Shown: positions 1 through 10,705, counted from the stretch's first letter. The stretch is 64,000 nucleotides of DNA from Lysinibacillus cavernae (GCF_009724685.1 NZ_WMEF01000009.1:145121-209120), one strand, 5' to 3'. Notes: generated by a model from the letters alone, not told the origin. Program-made: numbers and translations.

Positions 1-1
1 A

Positions 2-2701
2 GTATTGGAGCAGGTAACAATAGCAATATCTGAAGAAATCGTCAACTGTGATTCCGTGGGCATTTATTTGCCGCAAAAAGATGGGACATTCAGAGGTTAT
101 GTAGGAAAACCAGAAGTGATTAATGGTTGGACATTGAATATGCATATTATTGACACCGAAATAGATTTACTGGCAAAAGAAGTAATTGAAACTAAGAAAA
201 CAATCTACATTCCTGATACCTCAAAGGATAGTCGACCTGATCCTAGAGCTGTTGAGGGATTTCATATTAAATCTTTATTAGTACTTCCTATTTCCTTTGA
301 ACAGGAGTTATTTGGCCTTGTTTTTTTATTTGATTATGGCATTCCAATGAATTTAACAGAAGAAGAAATTCAAACAGTTGAAGCATATGTAAATATGGCT
401 GCTGTTGCTATTCAAAACGCCAACAATTTAGCTTATAAAGAACACCTTTTAAACGAAAAGCAGTTGTTGCTTGATGTTACACGCGACTTATCAATGTGCT
501 CTTCCCTACAAGAGAGCCTTGATAAATGTTTTTTCTACTTAGAAAAGGTATTAGACAATAAGAATATAGGTGTCCACCTATTAGATCCGTTAGCAGAAAA
601 AAGAATTAAACCGGCGAAGTTGAGTAAGGATAGTGATTGGACAGAAGAAAACTGGCTAAAGACTCATAATAAATTAAAAATTGATGAAAGCAATGATGCT
701 TTAATGCAGGAGGTTTTTGAAACTAAAAAAGCTATTCTTATCCCAAATGTATTTGAGGATGAAAGGCCAAATCATGAAGTTTGTCGTAATTTCGGCATAA
801 ACGGTTTAGTTATGTTTCCTCTGATTTCAATGGGTGAAATTTTAGGACAAATATCTATTGTTAATCTTGAAGATAAACCTTTTTTCTATTCAGAAACTCA
901 ATTACAGTTAGCCCAATCAATTGTTGATACTACCGCATCGGCATTATCCAACCTGCTATATATGGAAAAGCAAGAAATTATTATTGAGGAGAGAACCTCA
1001 GAAGTAATAATCAAGAATAAAGAGCTTGAAAGGGTTGTCGCAGAGTTACAGCAGCTTAGCCGTGAAAAAGAGTTAATTCTCAATTCAGCAGGTGAAGGTA
1101 TCTTTGGATTAGATCTTGATCGTAACATTACGTTCTGCAATCCAGCAGGTGCACTCATGTTGGGTTATGAAACAGAGAAGGAACTGATCGGGAAATCAGT
1201 CGATATTATTATGAGTGGTTGTGAAACAGAGGTTAAAAATATAGTTCCAACCTTTTTAAATACAAATTGCAACAGCTACAACGTATTTTTTAGAAAAGAT
1301 AATTCCAACTTTCCTGTGGAATATGTAACCTCTTTCATAAAAGAAGGTGACGAGGTAGTAGGCGAAGTTGTCACATTTAAAGATATAACGCAAAGAAAGC
1401 AACTAGAAGAAAAAATTAAATACCATGCTTATTTTGATAGTTTAACGGATTTACCTAATAGAATTCTTTTACTAGACAGACTAACGCAGGGACTGAAGTC
1501 TGCAAAAGTGAATAATGAAAAATTAGCAGTTCTCTATTTAGATTTAGATCGCTTCAAGTTAGTAAATGATTCGCTAGGTCATAGCTATGGAGATTTATTG
1601 CTCCAAAGCGTTGCCAAACGTTTAAGTGCTTGCGTTCCAGAAGATGCAACTGTATCAAGGCAAGGAGGGGATGAGTTTACAATCTATTTACCTTCTATTA
1701 AATGTGAAAATGACATTTTGAAGGTTATTAATTGTATAAATGCTTCATTCTCTAGACCTTTCAATTTAATAGACAATGAAATTTATATTAAAACAAGTAT
1801 TGGTATCAGCCTGTTTCCTGAAAACGGTGATACTACAGAGACATTAATCAAAAATGCAGACACAGCAATGTATAAATCGAAAGAAACACCTGGTACTAGC
1901 TATCATTTCTTTAGCGAAGGAATGGATACAAGAACTTTTGAAAGTATCAAGCTTGAAAATGATTTATATAAGGCGTTAGAGCGAGAAGAACTTATTGTCT
2001 TCTATCAGCCACAAATAAACTATAGAACAAACAGAATTAAGGGTGTTGAAGCTCTATTAAGGTGGAATCATCGAGAACATGGAATGATCACACCAGATAA
2101 GTTTATTCCAATTGCTGAAGAAACAGGTTTAATTGTCCCTATAGGTGAGTGGGTTCTTAAAGAAGCCTGCAAACAATTAAAAGAATGGCATAATCAGGGG
2201 TATCCTTTAATTAGTATGTCTGTGAATTTATCAGTCCATCAGTTTGAACAAAATAATTTATTTTCTATAGTAAAAAATGTCCTCGATGAAACAAATCTGT
2301 CACCTAAGTATTTACAACTAGAGCTCACAGAAAATCTAATTGTTAAAAATACTGAGGTAACATTAAAAACGATGACACAATTGAAAGGGCTTGGTGTAAA
2401 TTTGGCCATTGATGATTTTGGTACCGGATATTCATCTTTAGGTTATTTGAAAAATTTACCGATTTCCACATTAAAAATTGATAAGTCCTTTGTACAAGAA
2501 ATGTTAACGGATGATGCAGCAGCTATTACAAATACGATTATTACGCTTGCTCAAAATTTAAAACTTGAAGTTATTGCAGAAGGTGTCGAAACAAAAGAAC
2601 AAGCCGACTATTTATTGGCACAAAATTGTCATTTAATGCAAGGATATTTTTTCAATAAGCCTATGAAAGCTGGAGAAATTATGAAAAAATATTTCTATTA
2701 G
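2..2701 (+). CDS. GAF-GAF-PAS-GGDEF-EAL cyclic-di-GMP signalling protein (5' end outside the window)
   Basis: The reading frame is open to the left edge, so the start codon lies upstream; the first in-frame start-like codon is TTG at 5. Counting from there, two GAF-type sensor regions (about 1-135 and 155-315) are followed by a short helical linker, a PAS domain (about 355-465), a GGDEF domain (about 475-635, intact GGDEF at 554-558) and an EAL domain (about 650-895, EAL at 682-684, with [15 protein letters not shown] and AEGVET motifs). The protein should be a cytoplasmic sensor that makes and/or hydrolyses cyclic-di-GMP. No RxxD inhibitory site sits at the usual spacing before GGDEF. Both active sites look complete, so which activity dominates cannot be told. 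A ThDP enzyme follows 32 bp downstream. Confidence 0.93.
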   Translation, partial: VLEQVTIAISEEIVNCDSVGIYLPQKDGTFRGYVGKPEVINGWTLNMHIIDTEIDLLAKEVIETKKTIYIPDTSKDSRPDPRAVEGFHIKSLLVLPISFEQELFGLVFLFDYGIPMNLTEEEIQTVEAYVNMAAVAIQNANNLAYKEHLLNEKQLLLDVTRDLSMCSSLQESLDKCFFYLEKVLDNKNIGVHLLDPLAEKRIKPAKLSKDSDWTEENWLKTHNKLKIDESNDALMQEVFETKKAILIPNVFEDERPNHEVCRNFGINGLVMFPLISMGEILGQISIVNLEDKPFFYSETQLQLAQSIVDTTASALSNLLYMEKQEIIIEERTSEVIIKNKELERVVAELQQLSREKELILNSAGEGIFGLDLDRNITFCNPAGALMLGYETEKELIGKSVDIIMSGCETEVKNIVPTFLNTNCNSYNVFFRKDNSNFPVEYVTSFIKEGDEVVGEVVTFKDITQRKQLEEKIKYHAYFDSLTDLPNRILLLDRLTQGLKSAKVNNEKLAVLYLDLDRFKLVNDSLGHSYGDLLLQSVAKRLSACVPEDATVSRQGGDEFTIYLPSIKCENDILKVINCINASFSRPFNLIDNEIYIKTSIGISLFPENGDTTETLIKNADTAMYKSKETPGTSYHFFSEGMDTRTFESIKLENDLYKALEREELIVFYQPQINYRTNRIKGVEALLRWNHREHGMITPDKFIPIAEETGLIVPIGEWVLKEACKQLKEWHNQGYPLISMSVNLSVHQFEQNNLFSIVKNVLDETNLSPKYLQLELTENLIVKNTEVTLKTMTQLKGLGVNLAIDDFGTGYSSLGYLKNLPISTLKIDKSFVQEMLTDDAAAITNTIITLAQNLKLEVIAEGVETKEQADYLLAQNCHLMQGYFFNKPMKAGEIMKKYFY

Positions 2702-2732
2702 GTTTTAATTTTATAAGCAAAGGAGATTTATT

Positions 2733-4376
2733 ATGAAAGCTGCTCGTACAGTCTTAGAGTATTTAAAAAATAGCGGTGTGCAATATATTTTTGGTATTCC
2801 AGCAGGTTCGGTCAATGCATTTTTCGATGAACTCAATGATATGAGTGAATTAACACCAATTGTCACAAAACATGAAGGCGCAGCATCCTACATGGCTGCG
2901 GCTTTTGCAAAATACACTGACCAACTGAGTGTATGTATAGGTTGTAGTGGACCTGGAGGAACAAACCTAGTAACAGGTGCAGCAAATGCCATGCGGGAGC
3001 ATTTACCGGTTTTATTTTTAACCGGTGCTGTTCCTGTTAACACAATCGGTTTAAATGCCTCTCAAGAGTTGGATGCTGAACCGATTTTCCAACCAGTTAC
3101 CAAGTATAGCGTAACGGTTAAAGAATCCAAGGATTTACTAAAAGAAGTAGTGAAAGCCTGCGAAATCGCTATATCTGGAGTGCCTGGTCCGGTACATATT
3201 GCTATACCAATAGATGTTCAACACGAAACAGTTCAAAACGTAAAAATACCAGTTCTACCAAAAAGAGAGGCAATCGTTCCTGAATTAGATACCATTAAAA
3301 ATGTAGCTGAAGAACTATTACAAAGAAAAAGTGGTTATATTTTGGTAGGACAAGGAGTAAGAAATTCTGTTGAACAATTACTAGAATTAGCAGAACTTCT
3401 AAATTGGCCAATTATCACAACACCGCAAGCCAAAGGGTACATTCCAGAGAATCATCCTCTCCTAGTTGGCATTTTCGGTTTTGCTGGCCACGGGGCAGCA
3501 TCAGAATTGATTGCTGAAGGTGATGGACAAGTATTATTAATCGTGGGTTCAAGTTTAGGGGAAACAGCAACAAATAACTACAACTTAAATCTTACAAAAA
3601 ATCGTTTTTCTATACAGATGGATTTTGATCAATCTGTGTTCAATCGAAAATATGAGATTGATATACCTGTGCTAGGTGATATCAATTTAAGTTTATTATT
3701 GCTTATTGAAGAATTAAGAGCTAAAGGTCTAACAAGAAATAAGACTTCGATTGAGGTTAAAGAAAATAAAGAGATTCTTGAAGACACAGAGGCGTATAAC
3801 ACTAAAAACGTTCTATTAACTATTCAAAAATATTTACCTTCCTCCACTAGGTATACAATTGATATTGGTGAATTTATGTCTTATGTCATTCATCATATGA
3901 AGGTGTTAGACTTTGATTCCTTTACTATTAATGTCCATTTTGGCGCAATGGGAAGTGGAATTGGGTCTGCCATAGGTTCAAAGTTAGCTGAACCTGAACG
4001 CCCTGTTGTATGCATCACAGGTGATGGTTGCTTTTTCATGCATGGAATGGAAATCTTAACAGCAAAAGAATATAATCTACCTATATTATTTATTGTTATG
4101 AATAATGCTCGTTTAGGAATGGTGTACCATGGGCATGCGTTACAGTTTCAACGAACTCACCCATCTTTTGAGCAACATCCAATTAACATTAGTGCTTTGG
4201 CTTCAGCGATGGGTATACCGAGTTTCCAAGTAACAGAACTACAAGATATTAACCAGGATATGATTAATAACTTAATGAATTTAAATGGACCAGCAGTTTT
4301 AGAAGTAGTTTTAACAGATCATAATACACCTCCGATGGGAGATCGAGTTAAATTTTTGTCTTCTTTTGGAAAGTAA
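2733..4376 (+). CDS. Thiamine-diphosphate-dependent enzyme, acetolactate synthase/decarboxylase family
   Basis: 547 residues, the normal length for this superfamily. The N-terminal pyrimidine-binding domain carries the conserved Glu in KHEGAASYMAAAFAK (about residues 47-61). A central domain follows, and the C-terminal diphosphate-binding domain shows the GDG...NN motif (GDGCFFMHGMEI to MNNARLGM, about 430-465). The start ATG follows an AAAGGAGA ribosome site by 8 bases. Members of the family cleave or join 2-keto acids (acetolactate synthase, benzoylformate or indolepyruvate decarboxylase, pyruvate oxidase). I cannot assign the substrate from sequence alone, and no branched-chain amino acid genes lie nearby. 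It may be co-transcribed with the upstream GGDEF/EAL gene. A strong terminator follows. Confidence 0.9.
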   Translation: MKAARTVLEYLKNSGVQYIFGIPAGSVNAFFDELNDMSELTPIVTKHEGAASYMAAAFAKYTDQLSVCIGCSGPGGTNLVTGAANAMREHLPVLFLTGAVPVNTIGLNASQELDAEPIFQPVTKYSVTVKESKDLLKEVVKACEIAISGVPGPVHIAIPIDVQHETVQNVKIPVLPKREAIVPELDTIKNVAEELLQRKSGYILVGQGVRNSVEQLLELAELLNWPIITTPQAKGYIPENHPLLVGIFGFAGHGAASELIAEGDGQVLLIVGSSLGETATNNYNLNLTKNRFSIQMDFDQSVFNRKYEIDIPVLGDINLSLLLLIEELRAKGLTRNKTSIEVKENKEILEDTEAYNTKNVLLTIQKYLPSSTRYTIDIGEFMSYVIHHMKVLDFDSFTINVHFGAMGSGIGSAIGSKLAEPERPVVCITGDGCFFMHGMEILTAKEYNLPILFIVMNNARLGMVYHGHALQFQRTHPSFEQHPINISALASAMGIPSFQVTELQDINQDMINNLMNLNGPAVLEVVLTDHNTPPMGDRVKFLSSFGK

Positions 4377-4406
4377 GAACTTTTGAAGTTCTCATAACTA
4401 AAAATG

Positions 4407-4453
4407 AAAAGTCATATAGATGGGGGATGCTACACCCTCTATATGACTTTTTT
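4407..4453 (+). terminator. Rho-independent terminator after the ThDP enzyme gene
   Basis: A 14-bp perfect stem (AAAAGTCATATAGA pairing with TCTATATGACTTTT) around a roughly 17-base loop, ending in a run of T. Confidence 0.85.
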
Positions 4454-4521
4454 GATTTCACTATGAAACTGTCTATGTATAATACAATTCTAACTAAAAG
4501 CTTACATACCAACCTGTTTGT

Positions 4522-5118
4522 TTACAACTTTGAGAAAGAATGTCGAATGACCCCAAGTATAGCTCCTATTGTTTGTCCTTTGAAAGCATCTGGAACAGCT
4601 TCACCTGAGGGGTTTGAGAAATAGTAGCTATCCATCTTCTCATTGTAGTAATATCCTATATTCGTTAGTGCGTGTTGTAAGTCAGTTGGCAATCCGACTA
4701 ATCCGGTTTGTTCCATGAAATAATTTGTAGGAAAGACCTTCACATCAACATCTCTTGCCCCTGTATAGACTACAAATAAATCTTTTTCATGTTGCACAAT
4801 CCACTGATCTTTTGAATATAAAGAAATTCTCGATCCCTCTAATGAGGATATCGCCTCTAAATTTACACCAAAAATATCATTTATTAATTTGCGAATGTCT
4901 GCACCTGTTATTTCTCTATTACCGTATTGTTGTAGTTGAAAATCTATTGCCTCTCTTCCTGTGAATGGTAACGTTCCTTCCATCTCTTTAGATAAAGTAG
5001 GCGTTTCATCTAAATTCACCTTAAAAATTAAATCAACAACATAACAAATTTCAGAACTACTAATTTTTTTTGCATAAGAATCTAAATGCTGATCCATCAT
5101 TTCTGCCTTTTTCATCAT
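4522..5118 (-). CDS. Hypothetical protein, about 198 residues
   Basis: I do not recognise a family. The predicted protein is soluble, mixed alpha/beta, and without a signal peptide or clear membrane segment. An N-terminal helical part (about 1-85) is followed by a beta-rich part (about 95-160) and an end containing GYYYNEKMDSYYFSNPSGE. GGAGGG lies 4 to 7 bases before the paired ATG ATG, which supports this start. The gene converges on the ThDP enzyme gene and lies downstream of the LRR protein gene on the same strand, separated from it by a hairpin. Function unknown. Confidence 0.75.
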   Translation of the reverse strand: MMKKAEMMDQHLDSYAKKISSSEICYVVDLIFKVNLDETPTLSKEMEGTLPFTGREAIDFQLQQYGNREITGADIRKLINDIFGVNLEAISSLEGSRISLYSKDQWIVQHEKDLFVVYTGARDVDVKVFPTNYFMEQTGLVGLPTDLQHALTNIGYYYNEKMDSYYFSNPSGEAVPDAFKGQTIGAILGVIRHSFSKL

Positions 5119-5155
5119 TCAACCCTCCTCTAACAACTATAACACTACTAAGAAA

Positions 5156-5176
5156 GCAAGAGGTAGATTCTCTTGC
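5156..5176 (-). terminator. Possible terminator of the LRR protein gene
   Basis: A 7-bp perfect stem (GCAAGAG/CTCTTGC) with a 7-base loop, followed on the minus strand by TTTCTT. The T run is weak. Confidence 0.45.
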
Positions 5177-5221
5177 CTCTTATATATTCATCAGCTTACA
5201 AGTTGTACCAAAGACAATTCC

Positions 5222-7096
5222 TCAATAAATCATAATTCCCTTGTCTAGAACCGACTTATTGTGCACCTGATTTCCTAAAATATATAGCTTTTTCAAATTG
5301 GGGAGACTCACTAAAGGCTCTACATTTGAAATAGCGTTGTTTTCCAAATGAAGCACCTCTATTTGTTGCCAATTTCCCAAGAAACTTAACGATTGGAGTG
5401 AACTGTCTTGCATAGTGAATGAACGCAAGGCTGAAAAACCAGCAAAGTAAGGCATGATCTTATCAACTTCATGCACCCAGTCACCATTATCTATTCGAAA
5501 GGATACATCATTCAACGTTAAATTTACCAGCCCGTCGTTCGCAAATGGTTGTTGACTATTTATTTGAAGCCTACATTCATTGCAATTTAACGTTCTAACA
5601 TGCAGCAAATTAAATAATTCATTTGTTTCGTCATAAAATGCTGTTTCATTTAAATTTATTGTTTGCAAACTAGGCAGATTATTTAAAGATCGAATACCTG
5701 TAAAATCTCCATATTCCATTGCTGTAAGTTGTTCTAGCTGTGGGAATTTCAGTAAATCTTCTCCATTTAAATACGACTCCGACGTGCTTAAATACACAGT
5801 CAAAGATTTTAAAGCGGGTGCCTCTAACTTTGGTATGAAAAAACCTGTTAACTCCGCTTTTATTAGATTAGGTGCTACTATCGATGATTCACCGACATTA
5901 TAATCAGTTATTGACAACTCAGTAAGTGAGCTTAAGCTGTTTACACTATCAATTGATTCTAATTTATATAGAGAAGATAAACGAAGCTTTGTCAAAGATG
6001 ACTTATTTCTAAGCCGTTCTAAATTCGTAATATCCATATTTTCAAGGTCAAGAATTTGAAGGCTAGGCATGTTTTGAATAAAATCAAGTGTTTTTAAATT
6101 TCTTACCGATGAAAGCTTCAATTCTTGTAATTGACTAAGTGAATAGAACGCACTAAAATCTGTTGCTTCACTATAATCTAATGCTAATGATTCTAAACCC
6201 GTTAATGAAGACAACCATTTCACATCGTTGATAGTACTTAAAGACAATGATTTTAATGGCAGCTGATTCAGCAGATGAAAATCTGTAACTGTTTCCGTCA
6301 CATAGGAAATTTCAAGAGATTGAAGATTGGGAAACTCTAATAATGATGCAAGTTCATTATTACTTCTAATTTGGGTAGAGAGCTCTACAACTTTAGTTTT
6401 ATCGCTAAAATATTTGGCAATTTCACTAAACGGTTCATTAAAGCCACCTGTATAGCTTTTTAAGCCTTTCAGATGTCGGAAGCTTACATTCTCACTTTGG
6501 GAAATTTCATAGTCATTCATTAGCTTCAATACAGTCAGTCCAGTAAAAGCTTCAAAGTCTTTTTGTTGGATTTTTTGTGTATTTAATAACTTATCCATAA
6601 TGATATAAGTAGAAATTTTAGCTTGCTTATTTGTAAATGGATCGTCCAAACTGTAATCAAAATGCCACTGCTCTTCAGAATAGTAGGCTGCCAAATACCG
6701 AACACTTGCGATTTCTTCTTTAGTCGGCATCACTTCACCTTTATCAAAAATATCTTTTAAAAAGAACAAAAGGACTTCGCTTTCAGGCATTGTTCGAACA
6801 GATATTTCTTCCTGGTTGCTGTGTTCTATTAGATTGCTACTCAAAAGAAAATATCCAAGGCAGACACAGATGATTATAAATGGGACAATCAGTAGCGCCT
6901 TAACATTTGCTTTTGAGCGTGTAGCTGGATTAGGAGAAGTTGTTCCATAATAATTATTAATCGTTTGGTCAACATAATAGACCTTATTCTCTTTCAACAT
7001 TATTTCTGTTTCACAAAAAGGACATTTGAATGATTGTCCTTCTTTACGTTCAATTTTCCCATTACAATTCGGACAATTTAATTTAATAAATACCAC
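5222..7096 (-). CDS. Zinc-ribbon, single-pass membrane protein with an external leucine-rich repeat domain
   Basis: An N-terminal zinc ribbon (CPNCNGK...CPFCETE, about residues 7-35) is followed by a short linker, a hydrophobic segment (about 65-85) and a long C-terminal domain of roughly 15 leucine-rich repeats (about 200-620). I chose the GTG at 7096 because GGAAGGGG lies 7 bases upstream; the TTG at 7126 has no ribosome site and sits inside an inverted repeat. Topology suggests a cytosolic zinc ribbon and an extracellular LRR face, which fits binding to a surface or secreted partner. No LPXTG anchor or enzymatic domain is visible. The partner is unknown. Confidence 0.8.
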   Translation of the reverse strand: MVFIKLNCPNCNGKIERKEGQSFKCPFCETEIMLKENKVYYVDQTINNYYGTTSPNPATRSKANVKALLIVPFIIICVCLGYFLLSSNLIEHSNQEEISVRTMPESEVLLFFLKDIFDKGEVMPTKEEIASVRYLAAYYSEEQWHFDYSLDDPFTNKQAKISTYIIMDKLLNTQKIQQKDFEAFTGLTVLKLMNDYEISQSENVSFRHLKGLKSYTGGFNEPFSEIAKYFSDKTKVVELSTQIRSNNELASLLEFPNLQSLEISYVTETVTDFHLLNQLPLKSLSLSTINDVKWLSSLTGLESLALDYSEATDFSAFYSLSQLQELKLSSVRNLKTLDFIQNMPSLQILDLENMDITNLERLRNKSSLTKLRLSSLYKLESIDSVNSLSSLTELSITDYNVGESSIVAPNLIKAELTGFFIPKLEAPALKSLTVYLSTSESYLNGEDLLKFPQLEQLTAMEYGDFTGIRSLNNLPSLQTINLNETAFYDETNELFNLLHVRTLNCNECRLQINSQQPFANDGLVNLTLNDVSFRIDNGDWVHEVDKIMPYFAGFSALRSFTMQDSSLQSLSFLGNWQQIEVLHLENNAISNVEPLVSLPNLKKLYILGNQVHNKSVLDKGIMIY

Positions 7097-7125
7097 TGGC
7101 AGTCCCCTTCCCAGCCCTATTTTCA

Positions 7126-7150
7126 ATTAAGCTTAAAAATTAAGCTTAAT
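7126..7150. repeat. Two copies of a palindromic TTAAGCTTAA unit upstream of the LRR gene
   Basis: The 10-base palindrome TTAAGCTTAA occurs twice, about 14 bases centre to centre, 30 to 55 bases before the GTG start of the LRR gene. This is operator-like. No regulator gene adjoins it. Confidence 0.5.
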
Positions 7151-7153
7151 TTT

Positions 7154-7170
7154 ACTATATGATACGTTTC
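7154..7170. repeat. Possible degenerate att-like copy (copy F)
   Basis: TATATGATACGTTTC at 7156-7170 matches the 15-base rlmH end core (CTTATGATACGGTTC) at 12 of 15 positions, in the same orientation as the better copies. No inverted-repeat arms are recognisable, so it may be chance. Confidence 0.25.
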
Positions 7171-7272
7171 TTATGATATTTCGTTAGTCAAGTTAAGCCA
7201 ATTAACTATGTAGAAGGAAAGTAATATGATATCTTTTTGCAAGATAGCATTTTGGAAAGAGGGTATTCATCA

Positions 7273-8250
7273 ATGAATCAAAATAATTTCTGGCTTGATT
7301 TACCGCGGCCATTTTTCATTTTAGCACCCATGGAGGATGTGACGGATGTTGTATTCCGCCATGTCATTAGTGAGGCAGGCAGACCCGATGTATTTTTTAC
7401 GGAATTCACTAATACGGCAAGCTATTGTCATACTGATGGCTTGGATAGTGTACGTAACCGCTTAGCTTTCACTGAAGATGAGCAGCCGATCGTTGCACAT
7501 ATTTGGGGAGACACTCCTGAACATTTCCGTCAAATGAGTATTGGTATGAAAGAAATGGGCTTTAAAGGAATCGATATTAATATGGGTTGCCCAGTCGACA
7601 ATGTGGCAGAAAGAGGTAAAGGAGCCGGCTTAATTCTCCGTCCTGAATTAGCTTCAGAAATTATCCAAGCAGCTAAAGCAGGTGGTTTACCTGTTAGTGT
7701 AAAAACAAGACTTGGCTTTACAGATGTAGCGGAGTGGCGTGAGTGGCTCACTCATATTTTTAAACAGAATATCGCCAACCTATCTATTCATCTTCGTACA
7801 CGAGACGAAATGAGCAAGGTTGCCGCGCATTGGGAATTAATCGCAGACATTAAAAAACTACGCGATGAAATTGCACCAGAAACATTACTGACGATCAACG
7901 GAGATATTCCTGATCGTCTAACAGGTTTAAAGCTTGCGGAGCAATATGGTATCGACGGTATAATGATTGGGCGAGGTGTGTTTACAAACCCGTTTGCCTT
8001 TGAAAAGGAACCGAGAGAGCATAGCGCCAAAGAATACCTTAACTTACTATACTTGCACCTCAACCTCCATGATCACTATTCCAAGGAATTTGAAGTGCGT
8101 TCATTTAAAGCATTGCAGCGTTTCTTTAAAATATATGTGCGCGGCTTCAAAGGGGCTAGTCAATTAAGAGTTCACTTAAAAAACGCAAAATCAACCGAAG
8201 AAGTCCGTGAATTACTAGCAGCGTATAGTGCCAACGAATTAACGGAATAA
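7273..8250 (+). CDS. tRNA-dihydrouridine synthase family protein (Dus)
   Basis: 325 residues from the ATG at 7273, which follows GAAAGAGGG; an upstream TTG at 7237 has no ribosome site. The FMN-dependent TIM-barrel shows the family signatures [12 protein letters not shown] near the N-terminus, the active-site Cys in [28 protein letters not shown], and the phosphate-binding loops INGDI and [12 protein letters not shown]. The family reduces uridines in tRNA (and in some Firmicutes 23S rRNA) using NADPH. The gene is monocistronic with its own terminator. It sits in the accessory flank, so it may be an extra Dus paralogue rather than the housekeeping copy. Confidence 0.9.
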   Translation: MNQNNFWLDLPRPFFILAPMEDVTDVVFRHVISEAGRPDVFFTEFTNTASYCHTDGLDSVRNRLAFTEDEQPIVAHIWGDTPEHFRQMSIGMKEMGFKGIDINMGCPVDNVAERGKGAGLILRPELASEIIQAAKAGGLPVSVKTRLGFTDVAEWREWLTHIFKQNIANLSIHLRTRDEMSKVAAHWELIADIKKLRDEIAPETLLTINGDIPDRLTGLKLAEQYGIDGIMIGRGVFTNPFAFEKEPREHSAKEYLNLLYLHLNLHDHYSKEFEVRSFKALQRFFKIYVRGFKGASQLRVHLKNAKSTEEVRELLAAYSANELTE

Positions 8251-8267
8251 ATCTTACTATAAGTTGC

Positions 8268-8316
8268 AACAAACAAGGAGACTGGATATAGCGGTTCTCC
8301 TTGTTGTTTGCTTTTA
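8268..8316 (+). terminator. Terminator after the Dus gene
   Basis: The arms ACAAGGAGA (8273-8281) and TCTCCTTGT (8296-8304) form a 9-bp stem, with T-rich sequence after it. Confidence 0.7.
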
Positions 8317-8368
8317 CTTGTAATACCCCTCAAAAACTTTTCGACTACAGAATTTCTTTTGATGCTTC

Positions 8369-9160
8369 TTATTTGGCTATCTCTTTATTGTCAGTATGAA
8401 TGCTTTTCATGCCCTCAAAAAATGGATATTCCCTACTTAAAGCTTGTTCTAACTCTCCATTATCATGAGGAAGCTGTGTTAAGTAATACTTTGAACAATT
8501 TATCCTTCTTTGAATTTCCTGTTGATTCTGTGTTGTTGAACCGTGTCCTGGTATGTGAGTCGTTATTTGATGCTTAAGCATAATATTTTCAGCTTTATTG
8601 ATCGTATTTACATAGTCTTGATAACTGCTAAAGATGAACGGAAACTCAACATCTGACAAGTAATCTCCAGAAAGAAATAAACCATAAGGCTCGATCACTG
8701 TAAATAATCCATCATTCGTATGACCCGGTGCTTGATAAAATGTCATAGTTATCGAATCTAATTCTACTGTATGCCCATCCTCTGAAACAACAATATCTAC
8801 CGTTGGATATACTGGTGAATAGCCTCTATGTAAATAATATCCTTGATCAAATTGTTTAATTTTTTGAATACATTTTTCTTTGTTTGGATTTTCATCAAAT
8901 TGTTTAGATGCAATTACCTTAGCCTCTGGAAATGCTCCTGACCCAATAATATGATCAAAATCGCTATGTGTATAAATAATATATAGTTGCTTATCACCTT
9001 TAATGTTGTTTATGTAACCTTTAATTTCTTCAATTTCTGCAGGTAACCAATTAGGATCTGTCATTATTATTGCTTCATTTGTTTGAATGATTGCCGTGGT
9101 CGTCATATATAGTGCACTTTGAAAAACTATAATATTATTTTTTTTGAATTGAATCATCAT
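8369..9160 (-). CDS. Metallo-beta-lactamase-fold hydrolase with an altered metal motif
   Basis: 263 residues from the ATG at 9160, just after AAAAGGAAGG; the longer TTG start at 9187 is less likely. The family metal motif, normally HxHxDH, reads HSDFDH (about residues 65-70), so the second His is Asp. The remaining ligands appear present: PGHTNDG, SGDYLSD and HIPGHGS. Substrate unknown; the overall length and the PGHT and GHG motifs resemble small MBL-fold hydrolases of Bacillus. The Asp replacement may change metal preference or activity. It converges on the Dus gene and diverges from the MFS transporter gene. Confidence 0.85.
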   Translation of the reverse strand: MMIQFKKNNIIVFQSALYMTTTAIIQTNEAIIMTDPNWLPAEIEEIKGYINNIKGDKQLYIIYTHSDFDHIIGSGAFPEAKVIASKQFDENPNKEKCIQKIKQFDQGYYLHRGYSPVYPTVDIVVSEDGHTVELDSITMTFYQAPGHTNDGLFTVIEPYGLFLSGDYLSDVEFPFIFSSYQDYVNTINKAENIMLKHQITTHIPGHGSTTQNQQEIQRRINCSKYYLTQLPHDNGELEQALSREYPFFEGMKSIHTDNKEIAK

Positions 9161-9424
9161 GAACCTTCCTTTTCCCCATATTTTCAATACCTATCGAATA
9201 GATAACTTTTTAAAATAAATGCGCAAGCTTGTTGAACTAGATCTCTTCATTAAAAAGTTCGAGAGATATCGTAAAATTCCTTCTTTAGGAAAAAATGGAT
9301 TTCATTTAGTTAACTTCTATTTGATTATGAGGGAGTTTTTCTCACAAAAATATTTTATGATATGATGTTTAGGTTGTGTTTCTACTATGTGACACAGTTA
9401 CACTCATCCAAGAAAGAGGTATTT

Positions 9425-10615
9425 ATGCACCACACAAAATTATCCAAGCAACATTGGTTACTCATCTTAACACTTACTTTATTAACTTTTGTTTTAGGGA
9501 CAAGTGAATTTGTTATTGTCGGAATCTTAACTGATATTTCTTCAAGCCTTCATATGACGAATGCAAAAGCAGGCACACTCGTTTCTGCATTTGCAATTAC
9601 ATTTGCCATCGCCACACCACTAGTAATGTCCGCAACAAGTCATTTTCCAAAACGTAAATGGATGTTGTTTTTGATAGGATCTTTCATCGCCCTGAATGCT
9701 TTGTGCATCATTTCAACAAGCTACATCATGCTCCTTGTACTGCGGATTATGACAGCGATTGTAACAGGAGTATTAATCTCTCTAGCTATGATTGTTGCAA
9801 GTGAAACCATGCCAATTAACAAACGTGGACTTGCTATATCATTTGTTTTCGGTGGTTTCACACTTGCAAATGTCGTTGGGGTGCCAATTGGTGTTGTCAT
9901 CGCCGAATGGTATGGCTGGAATGCCACTTTCATGTTAACCACTATCTTAGGTGGGGTGGCATTTTTGGCATCCTTTTTTGTCTTACCTACTAAACTCAGC
10001 CAAGTGCGTAGTTCGATACGGGATCAGATTTCTTTAATAATCCAGCCACGAATTTTGATGGCTTTCTTCATCCCTGCTCTTGGATTTGGCGCAACCTATG
10101 CGGTCTTTACGTACCTTGTTCCTATTTTGAAGGGAATGGGTGCGCCAAATAATTCTATTAGTTTCATCTTATTTGGCTACGGATTTATTTCGATTTTCAG
10201 TAACATCCTCGCCAGTAAAATTGCCAGTCACAATGCAATCGGTCGCCTTCGATTTGTTTTTCTTGTGCAAGCAATAGTACTGACAAGTTTATTTTGGACT
10301 ACAAATCATTTTATTTTGGGATTGGCAAATATTGCATTAATGTCGTTAATGGCCATTCTCTTAACAACATCTACTCAGCTTTATTTAATAGATTTGGCCG
10401 AAATTTATCAACCAAATGCTAAAGGACTCGCTGCTTCACTTATGCCAGTAGCAAGTAACGTAGGCATCGCATTTGGTTCTGCATTAGGTGGTATTGTATA
10501 TCATCAAGGGAATTTACTGAATGTAACATGGGTCGGCGGGATAGTTGCAGTCTGTGCCAGTCTGCTAACTTTTTTTAGTCATCTTTTAGACCAAAAACAA
10601 AAGCACTCAGCATAA
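9425..10615 (+). CDS. MFS transporter, drug:H+ antiporter-1 type, 12 predicted membrane helices
   Basis: 396 residues from the ATG at 9425, preceded by AAAGAGG; upstream in-frame codons have no ribosome site. About twelve hydrophobic helices are visible. The first contains LGTSEFVIVGIL, typical of the arabinose/nucleoside efflux branch of MFS transporters (AraJ, PbuE and similar). The loop between helices 2 and 3 has the basic FPKRKWM segment expected for MFS motif A. It is likely an inner-membrane exporter driven by the proton gradient; the substrate cannot be told. A terminator follows at 10706. Confidence 0.88.
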   Translation: MHHTKLSKQHWLLILTLTLLTFVLGTSEFVIVGILTDISSSLHMTNAKAGTLVSAFAITFAIATPLVMSATSHFPKRKWMLFLIGSFIALNALCIISTSYIMLLVLRIMTAIVTGVLISLAMIVASETMPINKRGLAISFVFGGFTLANVVGVPIGVVIAEWYGWNATFMLTTILGGVAFLASFFVLPTKLSQVRSSIRDQISLIIQPRILMAFFIPALGFGATYAVFTYLVPILKGMGAPNNSISFILFGYGFISIFSNILASKIASHNAIGRLRFVFLVQAIVLTSLFWTTNHFILGLANIALMSLMAILLTTSTQLYLIDLAEIYQPNAKGLAASLMPVASNVGIAFGSALGGIVYHQGNLLNVTWVGGIVAVCASLLTFFSHLLDQKQKHSA

Positions 10616-10705
10616 AAATGACCGAAGCGTTCTATCTCGAAAACGGAACCTAAAAAAACCGTACTCGATAAAATAAATATGTGATTCATTTTGGTATATA
10701 AAATA

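Noticed and set aside
4427..4624. Open frame after the ThDP gene
   Set aside because: It starts inside the terminator hairpin and overlaps the opposite-strand gene end.
7154..7170. Copy F counted as a firm att site
   Set aside because: 12 of 15 without arms is not far from chance in AT-rich DNA; listed only as possible.
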